From Branchiostoma lanceolatum (lineage: Eukaryota; Chordata; Leptocardii; Amphioxiformes; Branchiostomatidae): DNA of 64,000 nt. The DNA lies in the NCBI RefSeq assembly GCF_035083965.1, contig NC_089727.1, positions 11,103,501 through 11,167,500 of the forward strand, given 5' to 3'. Shown here piece by piece: positions 28,950 through 41,300 of this stretch. The notes under the pieces were generated by a model. The model was not told the origin of the DNA. It ran no database searches and was given only the letters and a program-made list of their open reading frames with translations. The translations under genes were made by a program, and so were the position numbers. The first letter of the stretch is position 1, and each line of letters begins with the position of its first letter.

Positions 28950-31900
28950 ATGAAAACTACAGGGAGACCAAGGCCTCACACACACATACTACTGAATCTG
29001 ATGGTGTGTCTGTCCCTGTGCTCCATTCATGGATGCCCAAACAACATCCTCGGAAGAGTGAACTGCAGAGAAAAGAATCTCTTGGCAGTGCCAAGCGGAA
29101 TTCCGGCCACCAATGTCACAGCTGACAACACCTTCCCCACAGTCAGACTAGACTTGCAGTTCAACTCAATAAGCGTCTTGGAACATGGCATATTTTCTAA
29201 CCTCACCAGCTTGCAAACCTTGAACATCTACAACAACAGGATACGTAGCATCCAAACAGGAGCCTTCATGGGGCTGGAAAATGTCACAACTCTTGACCTA
29301 ACCAGCAATCGGTTAGAGTCCTTAACAGAGGGAATGTTATCCGGGCTCCATTACGTAGAATACTTGGCTTTCAGCTATAACGACATAGCATACATGAGTG
29401 AGAACATTTTGGGTAGTTTTCCACGGTTGAAAGTGCTGAAGCTTGGATCAAACAAGCTGACGTCTTTGCCATCGTTTGCCACACATCCTCGTGAGAACCT
29501 CGAGCAACTCTACCTGCAGTACAACAGCCTCTCCCTGGTGCCATCCAGCACTTTGAACCAACTGCCAAGCCTTACAACTCTGGACCTATCAGGAAACCAG
29601 CTTACTCAGACCATCCCCGAGCCATTTACAGGAGTTCCTCTTCTCCATAGCCTTCAGTTGAATGACATAAAAACAGAACTGAGTTCTCACTTCACAGGAC
29701 AAATTTTCACAGGATTACAACAGCTTGCAATATTAGAACTGAATAATAATAGTATGGATGCTATTCCTTTCAATCTTCCCAAATATGTGCCCAACCTTGA
29801 GCAACTGTCCCTTCAGCGTAATAATCTGACTCAGATTCCGAATGATATCTTCTTCCCCCTCCCTAACTTGACCCATCTTGATTTTTGGTTTAATACCATC
29901 CAAACAATAGACATTGGTGCCTTCAGTGGTCTTCCCATGCTCAACAATCTAATCCTATCCAACAATATGTTGTCCACAGTTTCTGAGGGGACACTGGAGA
30001 ACATTACCCATGATGCCTATGTGTACCTGGACAGTAATCCCTTCAGTTGTGACTGTCGCCTGGCATGGCTGAGAGACTGGTACCAGTCTTCCAGTGTCCA
30101 CAGAATTTTCTACCCGACATGTGATACGCCCTCTGGACTGAAAAATCAAATGATTGCTGACATACCCTTTGAAAGCTTTATCTGTGTTGCCCCCAATATA
30201 GTTCAGGTTGAAAATGATTTGACAGCAGTAGATGCAGGGACTGTGACGTTACACTGCAACACCACAGGTTTTCCTGCACCCGTTGTCACATGGACACTAC
30301 CAGATGGAAGCATACAGAATGGTAACACCATACATGTCACAACCGCATCACACAGTGAAGGGACGTACACATGCCAAGCCAGCAATGTTGGTGGCAATGA
30401 CACACTTTCAATAGTCCTTAGTAGTCTTTCACTTTCCCCACAAAATAAGGAGCTTCAGCTCACTACAGAAGTCACAAGAATTTCCACATTCACTGGCCAT
30501 GGTTCATCTTTAGCCCCAGTAGGGAATGTGCAAAATGTTTCTAATGGTTCCAATCCTATCATTGGCATTGTTTTCGGCTCACTTGCATTTTTTATCATAG
30601 TTGTCATGGTTATTCTTGCCTTCACCTGCCACAAAGGTCACTGTTGGGGTCAAAAATCCTGCTTACACCAGGAGAGAAAAAACAAAAAGGCAGGACAAGA
30701 TCAGGAGGTTGTTATCACTCTTGAGGATGTAGAAATTACACCAACAGGGGAGGAGAACATTTATTCCACCCCAGAGGAGCCGGCATGTCCTGTAGAACAC
30801 TACTCTTCTTCGAGCAGAGGTCATCAAGGACAGTTAGGCATGAAACAGACTATGAGTATGACAACAGAAGATGAATGGGCATCTGACCATCACTATGAGG
30901 TACCCTCACATCTCAACCACAAGTATGGAAATATACATGGTAAAACCAATGGGACGACACAACCCTGTTACAACAGTCCTGGTGATCACAGTTCACCCTG
31001 TCACTCTGTAGGGTCGAAGGCAAACAAGTCTCAGAGTCCATTTCGTGCAGTTCTCACCTCCCCAATAAATCATGACAGTTGCAGTGAATCACGAGAAACC
31101 GATTATCCTGGGTCCCTGCCACGTGGCAAGATGGTGATCCCAAACCATGGCCAGGATAGGCCCGCTCTCCCTGCCAGGTTTCACAACATGTCCAGTGGAA
31201 ATCATCAGTCAGGATTCATACATGCCCCAGTGTCAAGTTACCCTACCGAGCCCATCTATGAGAACATACAAGAGGACAACTTCAGTGACAATAGAACGAG
31301 CCACACGCCTCCGAGACACACCATATCATTTGGTTACCATTCAGTCACACCAGAAAGAGCCTCCTGGCCAAACCGACAAAATCGAAGGCGCAGGAAAGAC
31401 CTTAGACAAAATACGCTGCCAGGCGCAGGTAGAGATAAACACAGCAACCAAGAGATCACAATTCACGGCTCCCGCCACTATAGTCCTTCCAGTCAGCAGA
31501 TGATGCCAAACATGGCTAGTGGCTTGGTGTCCCGGGCAGGGCCAATACCCACAGGCAATGGTCCTCCGAAACCACTGCATTCAAGTGCGGCAAAATTCCA
31601 TGCTATGGCCTATATGCTAACAAACACGGAAGGTGGGAGGAAAGTTCTGAGAAATCCTTCCAAACATCTACCCAACAAGCATCCCTCTGATGAAGCAAGA
31701 GATCCCACTGACTACATCATGGAAGAAAAGTCCAAACTCGACACAAAGGAAAAACTAAAGCATAAGGACAAATACAAATCTGAAAAAGCAAAAGCTGGAC
31801 AACAGAATAAGCTGCAAAAGGAAAGAGAGCCTCTTCCTGCTGGTCTAGTGATGAGTATTGCTAAATCTGTAACATCTGGTGATAGGACTGAAACACAGAC

Positions 31901-31964
31901 ATCCGGTAGTGTAAAGGCAGAGAAAATAGGAAGGTCAAGAAACATGTCTAAGCCATGGTATTGA
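28950..31964 (+). CDS. Single-pass LRR and immunoglobulin domain receptor (LRRIG type)
   Basis: One exon encodes 1004 residues; the ATG has a good context (ACCATGA). Residues 12-28 are a signal peptide. Cys29-Cys39 start an N-terminal LRR cap, and about 12 leucine-rich repeats fill 60-360. A C-terminal cap (NPFSCDCRLAWLRDW) covers 363-412, one C2-type Ig domain 413-493 (Cys near 435 and 474), and a membrane helix about 536-561. The roughly 440-residue cytoplasmic tail is low complexity and basic near its end. It carries tyrosines in SH2-type contexts: NIYSTPEE (Y605), HYEVPS (Y649) and IYENIQ (Y770). This is the AMIGO/LINGO/LRIG-like architecture of cell adhesion or guidance receptors, a group expanded in lancelets. 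The exact orthologue and ligand are unknown. Its 3' end faces AADAT. Confidence 0.88.
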   Translation: MKTTGRPRPHTHILLNLMVCLSLCSIHGCPNNILGRVNCREKNLLAVPSGIPATNVTADNTFPTVRLDLQFNSISVLEHGIFSNLTSLQTLNIYNNRIRSIQTGAFMGLENVTTLDLTSNRLESLTEGMLSGLHYVEYLAFSYNDIAYMSENILGSFPRLKVLKLGSNKLTSLPSFATHPRENLEQLYLQYNSLSLVPSSTLNQLPSLTTLDLSGNQLTQTIPEPFTGVPLLHSLQLNDIKTELSSHFTGQIFTGLQQLAILELNNNSMDAIPFNLPKYVPNLEQLSLQRNNLTQIPNDIFFPLPNLTHLDFWFNTIQTIDIGAFSGLPMLNNLILSNNMLSTVSEGTLENITHDAYVYLDSNPFSCDCRLAWLRDWYQSSSVHRIFYPTCDTPSGLKNQMIADIPFESFICVAPNIVQVENDLTAVDAGTVTLHCNTTGFPAPVVTWTLPDGSIQNGNTIHVTTASHSEGTYTCQASNVGGNDTLSIVLSSLSLSPQNKELQLTTEVTRISTFTGHGSSLAPVGNVQNVSNGSNPIIGIVFGSLAFFIIVVMVILAFTCHKGHCWGQKSCLHQERKNKKAGQDQEVVITLEDVEITPTGEENIYSTPEEPACPVEHYSSSSRGHQGQLGMKQTMSMTTEDEWASDHHYEVPSHLNHKYGNIHGKTNGTTQPCYNSPGDHSSPCHSVGSKANKSQSPFRAVLTSPINHDSCSESRETDYPGSLPRGKMVIPNHGQDRPALPARFHNMSSGNHQSGFIHAPVSSYPTEPIYENIQEDNFSDNRTSHTPPRHTISFGYHSVTPERASWPNRQNRRRRKDLRQNTLPGAGRDKHSNQEITIHGSRHYSPSSQQMMPNMASGLVSRAGPIPTGNGPPKPLHSSAAKFHAMAYMLTNTEGGRKVLRNPSKHLPNKHPSDEARDPTDYIMEEKSKLDTKEKLKHKDKYKSEKAKAGQQNKLQKEREPLPAGLVMSIAKSVTSGDRTETQTSGSVKAEKIGRSRNMSKPWY

Positions 31965-32087
31965 ACTGGATGTAATCTGGATGTAAACTATCATGGTTTT
32001 TCAAACAAATCAGAATAATTATATGTTTATGGTCCTGGCATAAGAATTGGTTTCTTGTATAAATGAGCAAACACCACTATCTCTTTT

Positions 32088-32230
32088 GTCCAGTAAGCAA
32101 AATACAGCCGCTATAACATTCTTATTTGAGTTATAAAACTTTTTGGATGACAAGTAGATTCTACTTGTCATCCAAAAAGTTTTATAACTCAAATAAGAAT
32201 GTTATAGCGGCTGTATTTTGCTTACTGGAC
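32088..32230. repeat. Perfect palindrome with 71-bp arms
   Basis: Bases 32088-32158 are exactly the reverse complement of 32160-32230, with a single T between. The arms begin GTCCAGTAAGC. Imperfect pairing continues about 12 bp further out. It lies 124 bp after the receptor stop codon and before an AATAAA at about 32329, so it is probably in that gene's 3' UTR. Confidence 0.9.
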
Positions 32231-32304
32231 GAAGTAGATATTTCTTGAAAGTTTTGTCATATTTCTAGATGTTTAAGGCTATGTCTTAAAAGTTAATTCA
32301 GTTT

Positions 32305-35300
32305 TCACAACTTTGGTTTGTGAAGGACAATAAATCGTAGCACTGAAAGGACCTCTAACAATGCTGTATGAAAAATTACCTTATCAATGTCCTCTTCAGG
32401 AGCCTGTGAATACGATGCCCTGATGTAGGGGCTGGGTTCTGCATCATTGGCAATAAACGCTTTGCCTGGAGCAAACAGCACACCTGAAACAGAGAACAAT
32501 GCATTAGGAAGGACATTTGAACACTGAAAATTGCTGGAACACTCTGCTATAGGATTTTTGAAGTAGGATCATGACCACGTTAAGTGGTAAACACCACTTC
32601 CGTGAAGTGACTTGTCACAGTATTTTGCTCTTGTTGCAGATTAATAAAATGTGCAGCATACTAGTATATGGTTTGCCCAAGAGGTTAACCTCCTTGGTTT
32701 AACATTCTTGATTGATGAAAAAGGGGTGTGGTCAAAGACAATTTTCAAATGATTGCACAAGTAGGACAAATTGACTATAATGTCGTTTAAAACTTTTTTA
32801 TCCCACGGCGTTCTATTGTTTACACCCTCTTTCTTTAACCTACTTGGATAGATCCAACTTGTCAAGCTGAAAAATGTTGTTCACATTACTCTGAATTCCG
32901 CTCTGTCCCTGATTTTTGTGACATGGTAAAATCCTATGTTTTCAGCATGAAAGATTCTCGTAGAAACAATTGCACCATATTTACCTGCATCCAGAGCTTT
33001 CTGCATGACCAGGTCAGCAGTATCTTGGATTCCCAGCAGCTTCATCCACAGGAACATACCACTGTCTGGGACGGTCCACTCTGCATAGTCTGCCACAAGT
33101 ACACCACGAAAAATAGGTTATTCACACACAAAAAATGGCAGGGATATAGTTATAATAATAGTTGAAGACAAAATGTGAACAAACTACTGGTTTCAAAAGA
33201 AATATCAGCATGGTGATCCTTCTTAGTTTTGACTTGATTAACATTACAGATTGATACACTAAATGATGTCAGGGTTAAATACCTTTTAACCAGGTGTCAC
33301 ATGACTCCACAATGATGTCTCTCCGCTTGCGGTAGAATTCTGTCACACTGTTAATAAAACATAGGCAGAGCAACAATGATAAAACAATGCCAGCGTCAAA
33401 CCAATACAATGCAGTTTTTAAACAAATTCTGAAGACAATAAAGAAAATCCACTGCACACTGAACAAGGAGTTTGAAGAACCATATCTTGAAACTCCTAGC
33501 TATAATTAACAATCTATTTCGGGGGCAACTTTCCACAGAAACAAACAATGAGGCAATTATTCCCTTTGTTGTATCTTTTTAACTAGGGTTTTTAAATGGA
33601 GTGTAACATTACATCAGATTTTAAGTACAATGACGCACCTCTCCGTGTGAGCATCAAAACCCTCATGTCCCCACTCCTGCAGAATCAGCAAGCAGATCAT
33701 CTGGGGAAATACAAAGATGCAACATCTCAGAGATGGCCATAATGTAAAATACATAATGTTAGCTTGCAAAATCATCATAATGATTGTTCTATAGTGTTCA
33801 GTAAGTTTGATTGTATCCTCCACTTTCACTCCTTGCTAGGACCAATAAACACACTTCTCCCATGATAATTACCTTCGGATGATATGGAAGAAAAAGAACT
33901 CAGAGAGACATCACAGGAATCAGATCTATTCATGATTTAACCTGTTCACCACAGAGCCAACACATGTTTATAGCAAACATAGGTACCAAATGATATATAG
34001 GTCTTGGCTTTTTCCTACCTGTGACAGTGTGTTGGCATGCTGGGTGCACACCTGCATGTGGAACACCAGTTTCTCGATCAGGGGCTGTGGACCTGTTGCA
34101 AAGCCAATGCGCATCCTGTGTACAGGATACAATTATGGTATTATCGTTATTAAGATACCAGACTTAAGCTTATAGCATTTGTTTGTATGGGCTATGTTTT
34201 AAATGTAAATGGCTGTATTGTTAGCCTGAGTGTCATCCTGTTTCAGTTCCAGGCTCTGCCTTCACCAAGGCAGAGCCTGGAACTAAAATAGGATGACACT
34301 CAGGCTAATGTGTTGTGACTTCTGGCTTAAATATTCACTTGACTTTTTCAGAAGGAACTCTGAGAGGAAACATCCACATCTACACGTAGTACTGTCAGTT
34401 CAAAAATACTTTCCTTGAAAGTGTTATAATTAGCAATTATAAAGTCCTCCTAGAGCAATTTTATGCACACCTACTCAGGTAGAATGGATAACATCAATAA
34501 AGATATTATCATTAGTTTTTCCAATAGGTAAAATTCATGTTTGGTGCCCATAGCTAGAACATACTCAAGAGTTATTGTGCTGCTATGGAAACTCGTTAAA
34601 CCATTTCACATCAACAGTTTGAAATAATTCAAATTGGATATGGATTACTTACCCTGCAGACAAAATCTTGGAGAAAGAGTCAAATCTGATGACTCGTCCA
34701 TCAACGTCCATAGACAGGTAGCTGGGCACAGGAGTCTAGAACATGCAGACGTGGCAGAGGTATAGTAAACGGTACTCTTACAATGTTACATTAACAGGTT
34801 TAGCAAAAGACTATTGATTGTTGACTAATCCTAACACTCAGAAATTAGAGCTATAATTGAATATGATATCTTGGCAGAAAACAGAAATTTTAAATGAATG
34901 CACATAGCTTTTGTCCCTAAAAATTCAAATAGGTGATAGAGTTGATAGCCTTACTTTAGCGTTTGATATCACATTAGCATCTTAAAGAAGCATTGTGTTA
35001 CTTACCTCTGAGAACTGGATGAAGTAGTACGGGTCATCCTCCAGGATGAGGAAGTCATACTCCCGGGCTATCTATGGGGTAAATGCAAAGATATCAACAG
35101 TCATGAATAGTACAAACTAAGAATGGGGAAGATACTTTTGCTCCCAGCTTTGAAAAACTACTAGGGGTTTATCTATAAGTATAAATCCAGTGCTCTTTTA
35201 CTGCAAAATGTTTTGCCATATACTATATAATACATATTATATAGATAGTGCACCTGATACACTTGCTGCTTCCGTTCGAAGGAGGTGGTGACCCCCGTGG

Positions 35301-38300
35301 GGTTGGATCCTGCGGAGACCGTGTAGAACACCCTTGGAATGTCTGACCACACGTCCGCACTCTCCGCAGGGTTCCAGTTGGACAGGATCTTGCGCAGGGA
35401 ACTTATCTTCGGTCCCTGCTCATCTGTCTCCACCTCCAGGATATTACATCCCATTGGTTTTGCCTACAGAAGGGGGAACAGTTCATCAGTTTAGACATTT
35501 CCAGTTTCATATCCACCTACCGTGGCAGCCAACTCATTTGGTACAAGCCCAATAAGCTCACAGTTTGAGGTGCACATGTGGGTTATGATTCAAAATTAAA
35601 GGCTTCTCAGGCAATACTATCAGAATGGCCAGGGGCCTTCAACTTGACATATTGCACACAGTATACATTGATCACACTTCGCATGTGAACTTAAACCATG
35701 AACTGGCTTTTTGAGATGAAGGCATACTTGCCTTTAAAAAAGTTTAAGCATCATGTGACAAAATATCTATCTGCTCTGTTTAGTGAAACAATATTCAGAT
35801 GATTCTTATTGATATACAGAATGTATATCATTGTACAGGTATACTCACAATAGACAGTATTCCAGGATATGTCGGGGTCTCGATCAGGACATTGTCACCT
35901 TGAGTCACCAGCATCTCCATAGTCTGATTTAGAAAAAAAAACATGTTGAATTTAAAGTGATGAATTTCACATATATCTCATTGCTTTTAAAGACCAACAT
36001 TCTTGCATATTTTGCACAATACACCAGATACACAGTCTCAGTACCTTGCACATGGCCTCCTGGCTGCCTGCTGTCACACACAAGTCCATCTTTCCCTCAT
36101 GATGCAGGTAGTCGGTGGGGGGGTTGTGTTTTCTCCTTTGAAGCTGCTTCCCCCATTCTACCATCTCTGGATGCCTAGAGATGACCCAAGTAGACATATA
36201 CTGTAATTCACTTTGTCTTCATGGTAGCAAAATATCATCATGGTGTAAGGAAAATGGACATTTTCACTGAACTTTAACTTCACGGTGGCGGCAAGTGATT
36301 TACAGAATGGATGTGTGAAGGAATCATAAATAATTACAACAGGTTTTTACTGTGATGATAAGTTCACGGTACAGAGTAACAGAGGTGACCGTGAAAACAG
36401 TGAAAGAACAAGAATTACAGTAATTCAACATCTGCAATCATAATGTGTAATTAGACAAACATCTTTTTGCTGGTTTTATAGGTGCTTGAAGAGCTTATTA
36501 TACTGTACTTTTAAAAAGACAGATGCATAAGAATGAGCCCAAATATCCTGACTTTCATGCAGGTTTGAGATTCCTCCATTGAAGCAAGCGGAAAGCTGAC
36601 ATGTGTTATAACAAAGAATTGTGCCTACCCTTGTGACATGGTGTACTGCAGACCCTGGTTCATCCAGAGTGGGGACAGGTCAAGTTTCTTCCCCTTCCTG
36701 TAAAGCAAAAAGGCATGATGTAATGAACATTATGCTGGTGCACCTAGCAAATAAAGAAGTATGCTATGATAATATTGCTGGCTTCCATATTAACGTTTCT
36801 CTACATTCGTTAGATCATGAAATCATGAAATTCTTACAATGGTTTTGTTTTAGCAGAAACCTCTTACCACAAAATCATAGCATAACTATGCATCTGCATG
36901 AGTTTTGTTGAAATTGGTCAATCCCAAACTTCAAACACTGCGAAAACATCCTTTAACCATCCCACCGCAAAGTCAAAAACCAAGTCAAAAGTACATGTAT
37001 TAACAGTAGCACTATTACAGGTTAGATAACCTACTTGGTGAACAGGTGTGCAGAGGACAGTGGGAAGCAGGAGGTGTTGGGCATGCCTGTCGACAGGGCG
37101 ATCAGCGATCCCGGAGTCGCCCGCTGCTGGATCTCAACTGCAAGGACAACATCAATATATATTAGCTAAAAGATCTTTAAAAGACTACATGTTCCATTAG
37201 CATATCTTTAACTTTGTTATAGAAAAATTCAATACATGTTACACTGACTGCGCTAGTAGACTCACCCGATATTTTCCACCCGATCTAACTACAGATGAGT
37301 TTACTGAAGACTTGGAGACAATGCATGATGGATGGCCTGTCAGCAAGCAGACCGATTATGATAAGGTCCATTGCAAATGTCACTTGTAGCAACTACCTCC
37401 AGCTTGGAGCACACTCCCGGTGTAGTGTCCTTTCTCTGCCATATTTGGATAGGTGGAGTGAGAATCTAGGTCAGAAGTTTAGAAATCTAGTTCGCTGGGG
37501 CTCCTAGGATCGTTTTGGTTGTTATTCTGGCTCTGTAGGTTGTGCTGTCGAGGAGTTACTTTTGTTTTTCTGACACCACCCCCTTCCACGTCAATCGTTT
37601 CATTAAAAAAACTTTGCCTTTCTACATATGCTTGGAGCTCCTCAAGTTTTGGAACATGCACAGAGGTTTTTTTGGCGGGATGCATGATGTTCAGCACGTG
37701 CTTGTGATGATAGATCAACTGGGGTGGGTCGAAAACCCTTTTCAAAGCTACAATGCTAGATTCGGTGTCCCGATAACTCCCACCAGTGCGAAATCGGATA
37801 CCACATAAGTAGGTCACCTGTCATCGACCTGCGTGCCGGGATGCCAGACAGTGCTATTAGACGAGGTATAGAGTGACAGGAAGACATCCACAGAGTTTGT
37901 GCAGATGGATTGCAGAAATTCCTGTGCAATTTTGGGAATTCTTGTAAATCGGGCGTAAAATTATTAAAGGCAGGCTAAACTAAAATTTCGTAAAGCATAC
38001 TGCAGTATGTTAAATATACCACTAAGACCAGTTCTGACTTGTTTTACGCTAGTCCATCATAGATTAGCGTTTTTACAACATTTGAAATTCGCGGTGTGGT
38101 GATGTCCAAAGCCCTTTGACCTTTCAGACGTCAGATTCCGAGTGGGAGGAATGGCGTCTGGAGCAATTCCTATGGTGAAGGTGTGGCCGACTCGGATTCT
38201 AACGTCACAAAGGTCAAAGGTCTTTGGACATCGCCAGTATTACATCACCACACCGCGAATTTCAAATATTGTAAAAACGCTAATCTATGATGGACTCATG

Positions 38301-41300
38301 TAGAAGAAGTCAGAACTGGTCTTAGTGGTATATTTAACATACTGCAGTATGCTTTACGAAATTAAGTTCAGCCTGCCTTTAAGCTCGCTCCTGAACCTTT
38401 GCCAAAAACAGTATAAACCTTCTTCTTGGGGGAGGTAATTGACATTTCATGTAAAAGTAGGCTGTGAACACCACAACCGCATGCTCCGTTATGCCCTTTA
38501 GGCAAATTTATCTGCGATTGACTTGATGGCATACGAAGATGACTGCCCCGCGCCAATCGCGACACTCAAATCAAAATTCCACAAAGACTGTTATGGATAC
38601 TCATTTTACCCTCAAACTGTGAGAGGCTGGAATTCACTACCTTAGGACGTCACGGACATAGCCGATCCTCCCAAGTTCAAGGAGGCTGAGTGCTCCTGCA
38701 CCTGAGAGGACAATAACAGCGCAGCGCACTCCCCTGGGCGCTAAAATTACCCCAACAAGAGGGGTGTTAACATGTTGCCCAGTACTCGATCAAGAAGATC
38801 AAGATCAAGATTTTGTCCTTAACGCTTAACGATGAATTCAGGATAACCAAAGAGGTTTTGTAAAACCTCCTTGGGATAACAAATAACGTGCCACCACATA
38901 GAAACTAAGCGACCAATCACGCTTCATTTTGGATCCTTGCAGTTATAATTTTTTACCGACACAGAAGACATGGAGACCCGCTGAATAACTCACCCAATCC
39001 ACGCAGAGGCGAGGCTGCCCTGGTCTTAGCCACAGCGTTCAGAAACTTGGCGTAGTTCATCTTTACAACAACACTCATTATGATCGGAAAACCTCGTCAG
39101 CAGTATGCCGACATTGCCTGGCCTCGTGAACTTCTCATGAACTCCAAGGTTAGTCCATTTATTAACCTGGGGGTGGCGCCAGTGGTGTCATTTTACCACG
39201 GCCGAAGTTAGGCCATGTTGATTTGATTACATGGATGACATCCCTTTGGTCACAAAAATTGATGTGAGCGTGCGAATAGAAATAATTATAAGTTTTGCAA
39301 AAAAAAGTTGTCTTCGTTGTGAAATCTAATGGGTCAGGAATGTTGATCAAATTGATTAACACACAGAGTATGGTCTACCGAATAATAGATTCTTCTTCTC
39401 TTTTTCTTCATCTTCTTTGACTTTGGCATACTATGACATTACTAGCCGTTTCACGAAATACTTTTCTGCAATTCACGGCATAACGTTATATCTACTAGTT
39501 TGCTTTGTACTATTTACAGTATGAGTATGGTCTAAAACTTCTTTTTTTTTTATTTTTGGAAACGGATGGCCTTGTGGACAGGATGCTCCTGTCAATAAGA
39601 ATTGCGGGTTTCTTTGCTGTCGATAAGAATTTTTGTACACTTTTTGTGCCCTCTTAAGTACTAGTATTTTTTTCTCAACAGTTAACTGTTAATGTGTGGT
39701 GGGAGCTGGGGGCAAGAAAGGTTTTAGAAGGAGCACCGGTCTGACCGGACGCGCGGGCAATGGGGAAAACAACGTTATAACCCGACCATATGATTTTTAA
39801 GAACACCCCTCCCTCGGACCTCCGGCTAAACATCAAAGAATTTTAGATCTGTGCAACTAAAAGTACTCTAAGAGTAGTCTGCACATGTATGGTCATGTAT
39901 CAGTGTCGTGCGCTCGTGCCCATTGTTGTTACCCAATACAACTTGACTACGTACTAGGCCGAAGGGGCCCACTGTCGAACTTGACCTTCGTTTTCCCAAA
40001 TCCTACCCACCTACAAGATATAACAGGTGAGTGGGAGTTGGGAAAACGAAGGTCAGGTTAATAAGGATCGATCCACAGCTTCTGCAGTTATGCTGTCCAT
40101 AGGCGCACGCGCACTCACAGGCGGACACGGCACAAAACATAACCTTCTTGGCGATGGTAACAACTTTAACAAAATATTCCAAGCATTTTACATTATATTT
40201 TATTGAAAATGGTAGGTAACTTTATTGTTTATGACATCAAGTACATGTTGAGTTTCCTAAAACAGCCTACTCAGTTCAACGTTCTGTTGTCGTTTTTATC
40301 TGAAGAAAAACACCATTTGGGGAAACTGCTGCAGTGGAAGGTAGTCTGGTTAGTCCTCTGTACATGTATACTGGTGAATCATTAGAGACTAATTCCTACC
40401 AGTGCCCTAGAATAATGTCCTTACTAGATCGTAATGCTAATCAAGACGCCGTCGAAAATTCGGACATCGAATTTGGGCATCTGAATTAGTGTTCTTACTT
40501 TGTTTTGTTATATCTGGAACCTGAGCCGGTCAGAATCCCGCCAGTCGGATCGCTGTCCCGGACTCCGTGCAACCCGACGCACGGGCAGTGATCTCAAGGA
40601 CATTATATACTACAAGATATTTATATACAAAATTGGCATTGCGCTATTCGAAACAATTCCAAACTTTCCTTTCTTTCTACCTTGAACAAGAATTATAAGC
40701 AAGAAAATTACCTTTCAAACATTAAGAGCCTTGATGTACATAGGGCAATCACAAAATTCAGAATTGTCTGTCATAAATTAAGTATAGAAACGGGGAGATT
40801 TCAAAAACTTCCTATCGACCAGAGGGTTTGTCCATTTTGTCCAGAGGTAGTTGAAGACGAATATCACTTTTTGATTGTATGTCCCAAATATTTTGATATA
40901 CGTAATTCACTATACTCAATGCTATCGTCGGATTTACCAGGATTTATCTCAATGGACTTGAATAGCAAATTTTAGTACATAATGACATGTGACAACCCAT
41001 GCATGGTATACATTGGGAAGTATATCAAAGAATGTCTAGACGTTCGAAACTCCTCCAACAAGAGTTCCGCGACCTCATATCTCCATGAACTATTCTGTTT
41101 ATGCAAATGACTTTCACATTCACATAATATATGCTTGGTCATGAACACATTTAACCAACTTACACATGTCGCAATGTTGACAAACCTTCATCTAACACTT
41201 AGATGAATTATGGCGCTTTTGCATTAATTATGCAAATTAGGAATATATATTTGCATAATTGGTAACTGTTGATACTTCACTTGCCATAAACTACATCTTT

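Noticed and set aside
31147-31503. 118-codon plus-strand frame
   Set aside because: It is in another frame of the LRR-Ig receptor exon.
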